DNA of 64,000 nt, from positions 167,327 through 231,326 of the forward strand of contig NZ_CDBT01000024.1 of assembly GCF_000819765.1 (NCBI RefSeq). The letters are read 5' to 3'. The notes beneath the pieces are model-generated. The model saw only the letters and a list, made by a program, of their open reading frames with translations, made no database searches and was not told the origin of the DNA. The stretch is from Aeromonas bivalvium (GTDB lineage Bacteria > Pseudomonadota > Gammaproteobacteria > Enterobacterales > Aeromonadaceae). Below, in pieces: positions 1-8,838 of the stretch. How positions within the stretch are numbered: the first letter of the stretch is position 1; each line of letters opens with the position of its first letter. The position numbers and the translations under genes are program-made.

Positions 1-3000
1 TGCTCCATTTCCGTAATACCACGGAGGCGGGCTCCTCCAGCGCGTCCCGTGACAAGGGGCTCTACGGCAAGCTGCAACGGGGCCACTGCTATTCCCTGCT
101 GGAAGTGATGAACAGCCGCGAGCAGCGGATCTGGGTCGGCGTGCACCTCGAACAGGTGGCCAACCGTGACAACAAGGTCAACATCACCCCCTTCGCCCTG
201 GTGGATGTGCCAGACAGCCTGCAACCCACGGATCTGCTGCTGGAGAAGCTCGACGATGGCAAGGGGCGGGTGCGCGCCTTCGCCGATCTGAAGGGGGCGG
301 CAGCAGAGCTCGGCGCCATCAAGGTCGCCAAGTTCAATACGGTGACCGATTATCACAACTTCATGTTCGAGTTCGGTATCACCCCGAAGAAACTGCGGGA
401 TCAAAAGGATCGCGGCAAGTTCTATCGCCTGATCGAGGCCTCCCTCTACGGCGGTATTTCGTCTTCCATCAGCCGCTCCTTGCGTGAATACCTGCTGCCG
501 GAGAACTCCGGGGTGCGCAAGGCGTTTCAGGACATGGAGGCGGCCATCTACGAGAACCGCCGCACCCTGGAAGCCATCAAAGAGACCCAGGGTCAGCGGG
601 ATCTGTTCAAGAATCTCATCACCGAGACCACCCACTATGTGGCCGCCGAGTATGTGCGGGGCGCCGCCGAGAAGAGCCGCCTCTCCGAGCTGGCCCTCAA
701 AGCCCGTGTCGAGCTCGCCGGCAAGCGTCGTCTGCTGGCGGAAGAGAAGCAGCGCGCCATCTATCTGGCGGACGAGGTGGATCAGCTCACCAACCGCGAG
801 AAGCTTTTGACCGACGAGCTGGAGTCCGCCGCCGAGCACCTGGCCAAGGTGATGGCGGCCGTGGCCCTACAAAAGAAGATTGCCCTCTATCGCGCCGATC
901 TGGCGGAGCTCAACGACAAGCTGGAGCAGCAGCAGGCGGTGGTGGAAGAGATCCACGGCCAGCTGCTGGAAGTGGAAGAGCGCAAGGAGCTGGCCCAGGC
1001 AGAGGTGGACAGCCTCAAGACCCAGCTGGCCGACTACCAGCAGGCGCTCGATATCCAGCAGACCCGCGCCATCCAGTACCGTCAGGCGGTGCAGGCGCTG
1101 GAGACGGCCCGCGAGCAGTGCGAGCTGCCGGGATTGAGTGCCGAACAGGCGAGCGATACCCTGCACCAGTTCCGCGCAGCCGAGCAGAGCCTCACCAGCC
1201 GTGTGCTGGGGGCCGAGCAGCAGCTGGCGCTGGCCAAGGCGGCGGTGGCCGAGCACGAAGCGGCGCTGGCACTGCTGCTCAGCATCGCCCCCGAGACCGC
1301 GCGCGAGGCCGCCTGGCCCACGGCGCAGGCGCTGCTCAAGCGCCACATCGAAGACAAGGCCCGCGTTAATCAGGGGCAGGGTCTGCGCGCCGCCCTGGCT
1401 CGCCTCGAGAAAGAGAGCGAAAGCCAGCAGGCGCTCTTCAAGTTGCGCGACGAGCTGCAGCAGGCTTCCGGTCAGCTGATTGCCAGCCAGGACGAGCTGG
1501 AGTTGTTTCTTGAGGCCCAGCGCACCCGTCAGGAGGAGCTGAGTGATCAGCAGGCGGAGGCGAACCAGCGCCGCGCCAGCCTCGAGCATCAGGGCACTCA
1601 GCTCGGCCGCGATATTGCGGAACTGACCAAGCTGGCCCCCCGCTGGCTCAAATCCTTTGAAAAGCTCGAGCAGCTGCGCGAGCAGAGCGGCCTGCCGCTC
1701 GCCACCGCCGAAGAACTTTCTTCCGGCATGCAGAGCGTGCTCGACAAGGAGCGCGAATTCGAGCAGGAGAGCAACCGCATCCAGGGCCAGAAACAGGCGC
1801 TGGAGCTGCAAATTCGCAACCTGCAGCTGGGTGCTGGCGAGGCGGATCCGCGCCTTGCCCGCATCGCCGAGCAGGTGGGGGGCGTACTGCTCTCCGACGT
1901 CTATGACGACATCTCCATCGACGATGCCCCTTACTACTCCGCGCTCTACGGCCCGGCTCGCAGCGCCCTGGTGGTGCTCGACCTGGAAGGGGCCATCGAG
2001 CGGCTGAAAAAGCTGGAAGATTGCCCGGAAGATATCTATCTCATCCAGGGCAACCCTGACTCCTTTGACGAGGATCTGGTGGAAGCGGACGAACTGGGGG
2101 ATGCCGTGCTGGTGCGCACCAGCAAGCGTCAGGTGCGCTTCTCCCGCTACCCCGAGCTGCCACTCTTTGGCCGCGCCGCCCGGGAAAAACGGATCGAGCA
2201 GCTCGATCTTGAGCGGGAAAACCTCATCGAGGGCTACGCCAAGGCCGCCTTCGAGCAGCAGAAGTATCACCGCCTCTACGGACATTTTCGCGACTTTATC
2301 GGCCAGCATCTGGATATCGCCTTCCGCCCGGACCCCGAGGCCGAAGTGCAGGCCAAGCAGGCCGAACTGCGCAAGCTGCAAGAAACCATGGCCGAGTGCG
2401 ACAAGCAGCTGAGTGATGCCAAAGCAGCCGCCGCCCAGCTGACTCGCCATATCCAGCTGGTGCAGGGGATGCTGCCCTTTGCCCACCTGTTTGCCGAGAC
2501 AGATCTGGCGGCCCGCCTCGAGGCGGCTCACGCCGACGTAGAGGCCCTTAAAACCGCCGAAGCCTTTATCGCGAAACACGGCAAGGCGCTGGAAAAACTC
2601 GAGACCCAGGTGCAGGTGCTGCGCCAGGATCCCCAGGATCTGGCGGCCCTGCAGGCGGCCTTCGACGAGGTGAGCGAGTTGCTGGCGGAGCAGAAGCGCC
2701 GCTGCTACGCCCTCGATCAGCTGGTAGCCCGTCTGCCGCACTTTGCCTATCAAGATGCGCAAGACCTGCTGGGCAAGGCGTCCGAGATGAGCGAGCGGCT
2801 CAAAGAGAAGCTCAAAGCCGCCGAGCTGGCCGCCCGCACCGCCGGTGAGCAGCACAAGCAGATTTCCCAGCGCCACACCGAGGCGCTGCAACTGCGCACG
2901 GCGCTCGATTCCAGCGCCTCGGCCAAGGGGCAGACCCTGGCGGAGTTCGAGCAGGAGCTGGGGGCCATGGGGCTCACCCTGTCGGACGACATGGAGGAGA

Positions 3001-4265
3001 AATCCCGCGCCCACAAGAAGGAGATCGAAGAGCTGCTTATCCGCACCCGGACCCGCCGCACCAGCGCCGAGGCCCAGTTGCAGGTGTGCAAGCGCGAAAT
3101 CGAATCCCTTGGCGGTCGTCTCAAGCTGGAAGGCAAGGATTACTACAGCGCCCGCAAATCCCTGGTGGGTCACAAGGCGAGCTGGTCGCGGGTGGTGCGT
3201 CTGGCACGGGAGACCGACGTCGAGAAGCGTCTGAACAAGCGCGAGCTGGCTTATCTTGACAGCGACGAGCTGCGCTCCATGTCGGACAAGGCCCTCGGCG
3301 CCCTGCGGGTCGCCGTGGCCCACGACGAGGCCCTGCGCGATGCGCTGCGTCTGTCGGAAGGCAATCGCAGCACAGAGCAGAAGGTCGCCTTCTACGTGCA
3401 GGTCTACCGTTACCTGAAAGATCGCATCCGCAACGACATCATCCGCTCGGACGATCCTGTGGAGGCCATCGAGGAGATGGAGATCGAGCTGGCCCGTCTG
3501 GCGGACGAGCTCAAGCAGCGGGAAAATCACCTGTCCCTCTCCTCCCACGAGGTGGCGGCCAAGATCACCAACATCATCCGCCGTGAGCAGAACCGCATCC
3601 GGGTATTGAACCAGGGCCTGCAGAACATCGCCTTCGGTCTGGTGCGCGGGGTGCGTCTCAACGTCAACATCCGCGAGGCCCACACTCGCCTGCTGACCGC
3701 ACTCGCCGATCAGAGCGCCATGCACAACGATCTCTTCGCCGACAAGGAGCTCAGCTTCTCCGAGGCCATGGCCAAGCTGTTCCAGCGCCTCAACCCGCAG
3801 GTGGAGCAGGGGGAGCGAAACTACCAGGTGATGGGGGACGTGCTGCTCGATTATCGCAACTACCTGGAGCTGGAAATCGAGGTGCAGCGGGGGGCCGACG
3901 GCTGGCTGCGCGCCGAGAGCGGGGCGCTTTCCACCGGCGAGGCGATCGGTACCGGTCAGGCCATCCTGCTCATGGTGCTCATCAGCTGGGAGGAGGAGTC
4001 TCGCCGTCTGCGCGGCAAGGACATCGCCCCCTGCCGTCTCTTGTTCCTCGACGAAGCGGCGCGCCTGGATGGCAAGTCCATCGCCACCCTGTTCGAGCTG
4101 TGCGAGCGGCAGGACATGCAGCTGCTTATCGCGGCGCCGGAGAACATCAGCCCCGAGAAGGGCACCACCTACAAGCTCATCCGCAAGGTGCAGGGCAAGC
4201 ACGAGCATGTGCATGTGGTGGGGCTGCGCGGCTTTGGCTTCGCCGACGACAAGCTGATCGCCTGA
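1..4265 (+). CDS. mukB: Chromosome partition protein MukB (5' end outside window)
   Basis: MukB is the SMC-like ATPase of the MukBEF condensin, which organises and segregates the chromosome. The reading frame is open from base 3 with no start, so the gene begins upstream. About 1420 residues are present, against roughly 1480 in E. coli MukB. The first visible residues (HFRNTTEAGSSSASRDKGL) match the region just after the N-terminal Walker A loop, which is therefore missing here. Long stretches rich in Glu, Gln, Leu and Ala form the two coiled-coil arms, with the hinge in the middle. The C-terminal head carries the ABC signature (ALSTGEAIGTGQA, near base 3930) and a Walker B strand (CRLLFLDEAARLDG, near base 4040). 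mukF and mukE would be expected upstream. A strong terminator follows 30 bases after the stop. Confidence 0.97.
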   Translation, partial: LHFRNTTEAGSSSASRDKGLYGKLQRGHCYSLLEVMNSREQRIWVGVHLEQVANRDNKVNITPFALVDVPDSLQPTDLLLEKLDDGKGRVRAFADLKGAAAELGAIKVAKFNTVTDYHNFMFEFGITPKKLRDQKDRGKFYRLIEASLYGGISSSISRSLREYLLPENSGVRKAFQDMEAAIYENRRTLEAIKETQGQRDLFKNLITETTHYVAAEYVRGAAEKSRLSELALKARVELAGKRRLLAEEKQRAIYLADEVDQLTNREKLLTDELESAAEHLAKVMAAVALQKKIALYRADLAELNDKLEQQQAVVEEIHGQLLEVEERKELAQAEVDSLKTQLADYQQALDIQQTRAIQYRQAVQALETAREQCELPGLSAEQASDTLHQFRAAEQSLTSRVLGAEQQLALAKAAVAEHEAALALLLSIAPETAREAAWPTAQALLKRHIEDKARVNQGQGLRAALARLEKESESQQALFKLRDELQQASGQLIASQDELELFLEAQRTRQEELSDQQAEANQRRASLEHQGTQLGRDIAELTKLAPRWLKSFEKLEQLREQSGLPLATAEELSSGMQSVLDKEREFEQESNRIQGQKQALELQIRNLQLGAGEADPRLARIAEQVGGVLLSDVYDDISIDDAPYYSALYGPARSALVVLDLEGAIERLKKLEDCPEDIYLIQGNPDSFDEDLVEADELGDAVLVRTSKRQVRFSRYPELPLFGRAAREKRIEQLDLERENLIEGYAKAAFEQQKYHRLYGHFRDFIGQHLDIAFRPDPEAEVQAKQAELRKLQETMAECDKQLSDAKAAAAQLTRHIQLVQGMLPFAHLFAETDLAARLEAAHADVEALKTAEAFIAKHGKALEKLETQVQVLRQDPQDLAALQAAFDEVSELLAEQKRRCYALDQLVARLPHFAYQDAQDLLGKASEMSERLKEKLKAAELAARTAGEQHKQISQRHTEALQLRTALDSSASAKGQTLAEFEQELGAMGLTLSDDMEEKSRAHKKEIEELLIRTRTRRTSAEAQLQVCKREIESLGGRLKLEGKDYYSARKSLVGHKASWSRVVRLARETDVEKRLNKRELAYLDSDELRSMSDKALGALRVAVAHDEALRDALRLSEGNRSTEQKVAFYVQVYRYLKDRIRNDIIRSDDPVEAIEEMEIELARLADELKQRENHLSLSSHEVAAKITNIIRREQNRIRVLNQGLQNIAFGLVRGVRLNVNIREAHTRLLTALADQSAMHNDLFADKELSFSEAMAKLFQRLNPQVEQGERNYQVMGDVLLDYRNYLELEIEVQRGADGWLRAESGALSTGEAIGTGQAILLMVLISWEEESRRLRGKDIAPCRLLFLDEAARLDGKSIATLFELCERQDMQLLIAAPENISPEKGTTYKLIRKVQGKHEHVHVVGLRGFGFADDKLIA

Positions 4266-4295
4266 GCCCTGACAGGGACTGACGGGTGAACACAC

Positions 4296-4322
4296 AAACG
4301 GGAGGCCTGGGCCTCCCGTTTT
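4296..4322 (+). terminator. Rho-independent terminator after mukB
   Basis: The arms AAACGGGAGGCC and GGCCTCCCGTTT form a GC-rich stem ending in a T run. It lies 30 bases after the mukB stop codon. Confidence 0.85.
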
Positions 4323-4428
4323 CCATGGGAAATATGAGAGAGTAGGCGCCTGTTCGCGGGATCCAGACTGGCGATGCAGGGTAAGGGCCAGGGCGCATCA
4401 ACCTGACATCGCATCGAGGGAATAAAGC

Positions 4429-4818
4429 ATGACGTGGAAATTACAAAAAGGGCTGCTGGCCTCCCTGTGCCTGCTGCTCGCGGCCTGCAGCAGCCAACCT
4501 GATGCGGGCAGTGCGGGCAACGGGCGGGGCTATACCCAGACGGGGCTGGCCTCCTACTATGCCGATCGCTATCACAACAAGAAGACGGCGAGCGGCGAGC
4601 CCTACCAGAAGAGCGCCAACACCGCCGCCCATATGACGCTGCCCTTCGGCGCCATGGTGAGGGTGACCAACCTTGCCAACGGCAAGAGCGTGGTGGTGCG
4701 GGTCAATGACAGGGGCAACTTCCCCAGAGGCCGGATCATCGATCTCTCCAGGGCGGCGTTCAGCGCCATAGGCAACACCCGATCGGGCCTTCTCAAGGTC
4801 AAGGTCGAGGTGTTGTAG
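4429..4818 (+). CDS. RlpA-like septal ring lytic transglycosylase family lipoprotein
   Basis: This small exported protein of 129 residues has a double-psi beta-barrel (DPBB) of the RlpA type. RlpA proteins act on peptidoglycan, in some species as lytic transglycosylases on naked glycans. A lipoprotein signal is seen at residues 1-21 (LLLAACSS, lipid-modified Cys). The barrel runs from about residue 38 to the end, with the family motifs GLASYYADRYHNKKTASGE and VRVNDRGNF and the terminal IDLSRAAFSAIG. No C-terminal SPOR domain is present, so it is a minimal single-domain form and probably not recruited to the septum in the way full-length RlpA is. The gene appears monocistronic. A purine-rich GAGGGAATAAAGC lies before the ATG. 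Whether it has enzymatic activity cannot be told from sequence. Confidence 0.85.
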   Translation: MTWKLQKGLLASLCLLLAACSSQPDAGSAGNGRGYTQTGLASYYADRYHNKKTASGEPYQKSANTAAHMTLPFGAMVRVTNLANGKSVVVRVNDRGNFPRGRIIDLSRAAFSAIGNTRSGLLKVKVEVL

Positions 4819-4988
4819 GGGGCTATAAGCCCGGCCCATTGCACAGCGGGAAACGGCAAGGCCCCGGACATTGCATCTCAGCGTTGACAGCCTCCAGCCG
4901 TATCTGTGTTATTGCGTGACTGCCGCTCAAGGCACTTGGCTTGTCTCTTGCTGCCCCTCGCCAGGGCGCCAATATGGAGGTTGTTGTG

Positions 4989-5462
4989 ATGACGAACCGC
5001 ACACCCATTCAGGCCACACAGATCCCGGAGAGCAAGGCAAAGTCCCTCTATCCGGAGCCCTTTGCCTCCCTGGTCAAACACCGTACCCGGCGCAGGCTGG
5101 GGGACCACTTCGGTCTTGCCAATCTGGGGGTCAACCTGACGACCCTGGCGCCGGGGGCCATCTCGGCGCTCAAGCACCATCACGGCCTGCAGGACGAGTT
5201 CGTTTATGTGCTCTCTGGCAATCCCACCCTGCGCTATGGGGAGGAGGAGTATCTGATGTCGCCGGGGGAGTGCATCGGCTTCAAGGGGGGCAGCGGCCTG
5301 GCCCACCAGTTGGTCAACCACGGTGAGGTGGATGCCGTCTATCTCGAGGTGGGGGACAGGCTGCCAGGGGACACCGTCGACTATCCCGACGACGATCTGG
5401 CCCTGGTACAGGGTGCCGATGGCGCCTGGTCAGCCAGACACAAGGATGGCAGCCCCTATTAG
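4989..5462 (+). CDS. Cupin domain-containing protein
   Basis: This is a single-domain cupin of 157 residues. The first cupin motif is visible as LKHHHGLQDEFVYVLSGNP, giving metal-binding His residues and a Glu. The second is PGECIGFKGGSGLAHQLVN with its conserved His. Cupins of this type bind a divalent metal and can be dioxygenases, isomerases or simple binding proteins; the substrate is unknown. The start at 4989 is chosen because GGAGG ends eight bases upstream of this ATG. An upstream in-frame ATG at 4941 lacks such a site. The gene lies just before a GNAT acetyltransferase (33 bases between), so the two may be co-transcribed. Confidence 0.8.
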   Translation: MTNRTPIQATQIPESKAKSLYPEPFASLVKHRTRRRLGDHFGLANLGVNLTTLAPGAISALKHHHGLQDEFVYVLSGNPTLRYGEEEYLMSPGECIGFKGGSGLAHQLVNHGEVDAVYLEVGDRLPGDTVDYPDDDLALVQGADGAWSARHKDGSPY

Positions 5463-5495
5463 GGGCGCCTCTTCGCGCAATTGAGAGAGACTTCC

Positions 5496-5978
5496 ATGGA
5501 ATTCAGATCCTTCGCTGACGTCAATGCAGCGGATTTTCTGCCGCTGCTCAACGACGAGACGCTGCGACAGCACCTGATTGACCATCCCCCCTTCGAGCTG
5601 GCCACGGTGCGGCGCTGGATGGAGGAGAAGATGGCGATAGACGCGCTGCCCGGCTGCCGCGTGCGCGCCGTTCTCATCGATAGCGCCCTGGTGGGGTGGT
5701 GCGGCCTCCAGCCCGATGAGGAGGGGGTGGAGATGGCCATCGTCATCGCCAGGGCGGGCTGGGGCAGGGGGCTTGCCATCTTCAACGAGATGATGGGCTG
5801 GGCGCGCAGCCTGGGCCATCAAGAGGTGGTCTTTCATCTGCTGGGCTCGCGCCCCTTGTACAAGTCCCTCGCCAGGCGCGCCACCCGGGTGAAGACGACG
5901 ACCCTGTCCGGGCACCCCTTCACCACCTATTGCTTCGGCGTCGAGAGCCGGTTTGCCGGCCGTGATCCCGGGCCGTGA
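5496..5978 (+). CDS. GNAT family N-acetyltransferase
   Basis: A protein of about 160 residues with the layout of a Gcn5-related acetyltransferase, which moves the acetyl group of acetyl-CoA to an amine. The acceptor is unknown. The region VEMAIVIARAGWGRGLAIFNEM corresponds to strand beta4 and the pyrophosphate-binding loop (R-x-G-W-G-R-G-L, a form of the Q/RxxGxG/A signature). The C-terminal part (VVFHLLGSRPLYKSLARR) resembles the helix after strand 5. ATG 5496 follows a GAGAGAG ribosome site; an in-frame start at 5481 has none. It probably shares a transcript with the cupin gene upstream. Confidence 0.75.
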   Translation: MEFRSFADVNAADFLPLLNDETLRQHLIDHPPFELATVRRWMEEKMAIDALPGCRVRAVLIDSALVGWCGLQPDEEGVEMAIVIARAGWGRGLAIFNEMMGWARSLGHQEVVFHLLGSRPLYKSLARRATRVKTTTLSGHPFTTYCFGVESRFAGRDPGP

Positions 5979-6115
5979 TCATCTGTGCCCCTGTCATGGC
6001 GATATCGCACCCTGCTCAATGGGGGCCAGGCGTGCCTGTCTCCTCGAGGATGCCCCCGTGACGGCGAACCATGGGCGCATGCCCTTTCATCACGCCATTA
6101 TGGCCAAGGAGCAAT

Positions 6116-6481
6116 ATGAACAGTGAGAGCAAGGCCTTTGTGGTGATCAGTGCCCACCGCAGCGAGTATCCGGACCCTATCACCTTTCGCAAGGGGACCT
6201 CACTCATGGTTGGCGAACGCTATGAAGGGGAAGGGGGGTGGCACGACTGGTTCTTCTGCCATTGTGACGGGCAACAAGGGGGCTGGGTGCCGGCCCAGAT
6301 CATAGGGGCGACGGGCGATGGCACGGCTCGCGCCTTGGAGGATTACACGGCCAGGGAGTTGAGCGTGCAAGCGGGTGATCGGCTCGGTGGCCATCGAGTG
6401 ATCAACGGCTGGATCTGGTGCGTGAGGGACCAAGATGGCGCCTCCGGCTGGGTGCCCCAGGCCAATCTCAGGGAGGCATAA
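6116..6481 (+). CDS. SH3-like domain protein (two tandem SH3-type barrels)
   Basis: A protein of 121 residues without a signal peptide. It contains two variant SH3-like barrels: residues about 5-60 ending in GGWVPAQIIG, and about 66-119 ending in SGWVPQANL. Each closes with a Gly-Trp-Val-Pro motif typical of bacterial SH3 folds. Such domains bind peptides or cell-wall fragments. The lack of a secretion signal argues for a cytoplasmic role, but the function is unknown. AAGGAG lies six bases before ATG 6116. The in-frame ATG at 6071 has no ribosome site and would add 15 residues unlike the rest. Confidence 0.75.
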   Translation: MNSESKAFVVISAHRSEYPDPITFRKGTSLMVGERYEGEGGWHDWFFCHCDGQQGGWVPAQIIGATGDGTARALEDYTARELSVQAGDRLGGHRVINGWIWCVRDQDGASGWVPQANLREA

Positions 6482-6680
6482 GCGCCCTCATGGGCAGTGG
6501 CCGATCTGCTCTGTTGTGCAAGGGCGTTGTTCAGCAGGATGGATAGTCTGTCCAGATTGTCTGTCTATTCGTATCAATCCCCCGTGATTACACTGGCTCT
6601 CAGGTTGAAACATGCGCTCTTCGCGCGGTGACAAGCCGCCGTGAGGAGTGTTTCAAATAGCCCCTTGATAACGGAGTGTG

Positions 6681-7010
6681 ATGAAGATGACAGCAGACAA
6701 ATTGGTATCCATCGCCGTGCTGACGGCAAAGCCTGGGATGGGCGAGCGCCTGCGTCAAGCGCTGCTCGCCTTGATCGGCCCCACCCGCCGGGAGCCCGGC
6801 AACCTCGATTATGTGCTGTTCGAGCTCAAAGACGAACCCGGCACCTTCTATATGCGCGAAGCCTTCGTCAATCAGGCCGCCCTGGATGCCCACTGCGAGA
6901 CGGACTATTTCCAAGGCTTCGTCCGCCAGGCGGACGAGCTGCTGGCCGAACCCCTTAGGCTTATCTTCATGGAGGAAGTGAGCCCGCCATCGGCCATGGG
7001 GCAGGGCTGA
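6681..7010 (+). CDS. Putative quinol monooxygenase (ABM/YgiN family)
   Basis: The product, of about 109 residues, is a ferredoxin-like dimeric alpha-beta barrel of the antibiotic biosynthesis monooxygenase family. Members such as YgiN act on quinols or other aromatic or redox compounds without a cofactor. Family features seen are the N-terminal strand LVSIAVLTAKPG, the REPGNLDYVLFEL segment and FYMREAFVNQAALDAHCETDYF, where the His of DAH is typical. Three clustered starts exist (GTG 6678, ATG 6681, ATG 6687). CGGAG at 6672 best suits 6681 or 6687. The roughly 200 bases before the gene hold no ORF and probably its promoter. Confidence 0.8.
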   Translation: MKMTADKLVSIAVLTAKPGMGERLRQALLALIGPTRREPGNLDYVLFELKDEPGTFYMREAFVNQAALDAHCETDYFQGFVRQADELLAEPLRLIFMEEVSPPSAMGQG

Positions 7011-7143
7011 GCGCCTCTCCTGCCTTCTCCCCAGGTTTGCAAGCGGCTTCGCTATGATTGAGATGGCGCAGTGACAGGGACTAGGCACCTGGTCTAGGCC
7101 AAAGCGGGCACTGGGCCCATGGTCAGTGGCAACGGGAGACGTC

Positions 7144-7635
7144 ATGAAGAGAACCCTTGTGCTGGTGCGTCACGGCAAGTCGAGCTGGGAAGATCAGGGG
7201 CGGCCAGACAGGGCGCGGCCGCTCGCCGAGCGTGGCCTGCGCGACGCGCCCCTGATGGGCAAGCGGCTGGCGCACGATAAGGTGCGACCCGATCTCATCT
7301 TGTCGAGCCCCGCCAGCCGGGCCTTGTCGACGGCCCATATCATGGCCGAAGTGCTCGGTTACCCGTCAGGGGAGATAGTCACGGACGAGCGGCTCTATGG
7401 CAGCGATGCCGGGGTCCTGCTCGAGGTGATGGGTGAGCTGGGTGACGGGTTCAGGTGTGTCATGCTCTTTGGCCACGATCCCGAGCTCACCGACCTTGCC
7501 CACCGCTTTTCCGGCAAGATCACCCGGATGCCAACCTGCGCCGTCGCCCGCTTCACCTTTGACGCCCCCTCCTGGTCGGCTGCCGTGTCGCAACCGCCGC
7601 TGACGGCCGTGCTCGACTATCCGAAGAAGAGGTAG
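7144..7635 (+). CDS. Histidine phosphatase family protein, SixA-like
   Basis: The product (163 residues) belongs to the phosphoglycerate-mutase-like histidine phosphatase superfamily. It resembles SixA, which removes phosphate from phosphohistidine on HPt domains or PTS proteins. The catalytic RHG motif is at residues 9-11 (LVLVRHGKSSWED), and the second catalytic His is in MLFGHDPELTDL. The short length and the KSSWEDxxRPDxxRPL pattern are typical of the bacterial SixA subgroup. GGGAG precedes ATG 7144 by five bases. The protein substrate cannot be told from the sequence. Confidence 0.85.
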   Translation: MKRTLVLVRHGKSSWEDQGRPDRARPLAERGLRDAPLMGKRLAHDKVRPDLILSSPASRALSTAHIMAEVLGYPSGEIVTDERLYGSDAGVLLEVMGELGDGFRCVMLFGHDPELTDLAHRFSGKITRMPTCAVARFTFDAPSWSAAVSQPPLTAVLDYPKKR

Positions 7636-7709
7636 GTGAATAGCAAGAGGACGTGCAGGGCTGTCGCTCACCGGGGTCTGGTGAAGAAGCCAGCAAGAGA
7701 GCAAGCAAG

Positions 7710-7731
7710 AAGGGGAGCCCAGACTCCCCTT
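7710..7731 (-). terminator. Hairpin between convergent genes
   Basis: Arms AAGGGGAG and CTCCCCTT enclose a six-base loop between the sixA-like gene and the convergent repeat-protein gene. The T run on either side is poor, so termination is probable rather than certain. Confidence 0.5.
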
Positions 7732-7750
7732 CGCATTCCCGTCATGTCGC

Positions 7751-8341
7751 CTATTTGGCGGCGATCGGCCCCTTGGTGCCCGCATCGTTGTCGACCCAGC
7801 CATCTTCTCCCTTGAGGCGGCGATCCCCCTGGATGCGGTAGGTGACCATGCCGTCCTTGAACACCAGGGCGCCGTCGGACTTCCTGGCACTGACCTGCTT
7901 GTCGTTGACCCAGACCTTCTCCTTGTCATCGATGCGGATGGTGGCCACTGTGGCGCCCGTCTCGGGGAAGGTGGCGACCCAGTTGCCGGCGTAGGGGCTG
8001 GCGCTGGCCGCCGCCGGAACATCGCCAAACCCGGCGGCCGCGTTCTCGGCCCTGGTCTTGTTGATGTCGCAACCATTGAGCTCGCTCACCTGGGTGCAGC
8101 CGGAGTGCTCCAGCTTCTGTTCATAGCTCATGTTCAGACCGCCGTCGGCGGCCGGGGCGGCAGCACCGAATCCCGCCTTGGCGTTTTCCGCCTTGGTCTT
8201 GTGAATATCGCAGCCCTGGGCTTCGGTCACCTGGGTGCAGCCGGAGCGCTCCAGCTGCTCGGCGTATTTGGCGTTGATGGCGTGAACCTGGGCGCTGCCC
8301 AACAGGGTGAGGGTCAGGGCGAGCGCGGTCTGTCTGAACAT
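7751..8341 (-). CDS. Exported protein with two tandem cysteine-pair repeats, unknown function
   Basis: The protein has 196 residues with a signal peptide ending near VHA (residues 1-21). I do not recognise the family. The mature protein starts with two copies of a unit of about 45 residues: YAEQLERSGCTQVTEAQGCD and YEQKLEHSGCTQVSELNGCD, each followed by a similar tail (KTxAENAxAGFG). Each unit has a Cys-x8-Cys pair, so disulfides in the periplasm are likely. The C-terminal part from about residue 120 (NWVATFPETGATVATIRIDD) is a different, beta-rich domain with the look of a small lipocalin-like or META-type barrel. AGAGG lies upstream of the ATG. The gene stands alone. Confidence 0.7.
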   Translation of the reverse strand: MFRQTALALTLTLLGSAQVHAINAKYAEQLERSGCTQVTEAQGCDIHKTKAENAKAGFGAAAPAADGGLNMSYEQKLEHSGCTQVSELNGCDINKTRAENAAAGFGDVPAAASASPYAGNWVATFPETGATVATIRIDDKEKVWVNDKQVSARKSDGALVFKDGMVTYRIQGDRRLKGEDGWVDNDAGTKGPIAAK

Positions 8342-8451
8342 GATCAATACCTCTGGCAATGGGTCATTCGGGCTGGTGGCAAAGGGCATGCGATGGCTGG
8401 TCGCGGCCACCTCTCACGATAGCAGGCGCGCACGACATGTGGCGTCTGTGA

Positions 8452-8655
8452 TCAGCTTTGGGGGATGCGGACCCCCTTGTCCAGATAGAGGCTGCTGTAG
8501 TGGGCGCGGTGGGTGACGAACATCACCTGGTGACGACTGCCATCGGAGAGGATGATGAAATCCCCGGCCTGGGCCGGGCTTTGCAGGCTGATCTCCTGCT
8601 CGGGGGCGGTCAGCTTGTCGACCTCCTCCCGAAAGCTGAGGGTGTAAGAATACAT
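8452..8655 (-). CDS. Small conserved-looking hypothetical protein
   Basis: A 67-residue soluble protein beginning MYSYTLSFREEVDKLTAPEQ and ending DKGVRIPQS. No known domain is recognised. Support for coding is a good ribosome site (GTGGAGA, six bases before the ATG) and a sensible hydrophilic/hydrophobic pattern (GDFIILSDGSRHQVMFVTHR reads like a small beta barrel). A longer in-frame start at 8697 lacks a ribosome site. It is read divergently from the phzF-family gene. Confidence 0.55.
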   Translation of the reverse strand: MYSYTLSFREEVDKLTAPEQEISLQSPAQAGDFIILSDGSRHQVMFVTHRAHYSSLYLDKGVRIPQS

Positions 8656-8838
8656 AGGGTTCTCCACTGCAGGACCGTATACAGACACGCACCACAAGGC
8701 TAGTTGTCATCTCCCGGATCCGCGGCGCCCAAGCGGCACCTGTGTGCCATTTAATTTCACGAGTAAGCTGGGTCCATTCGGTCGATGGGCGCAGGCCCTG
8801 TCTCGGCACGCTCACTTTAGCCTGCAAGGAGTTGTCAC

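Noticed and set aside
867..4295. Open frame of 1142 codons on the strand opposite mukB
   Set aside because: It is the antisense shadow of mukB in GC-rich DNA. Its product is a Leu/Gly/His/Gln-rich string with no domain, while the plus strand encodes clear MukB.
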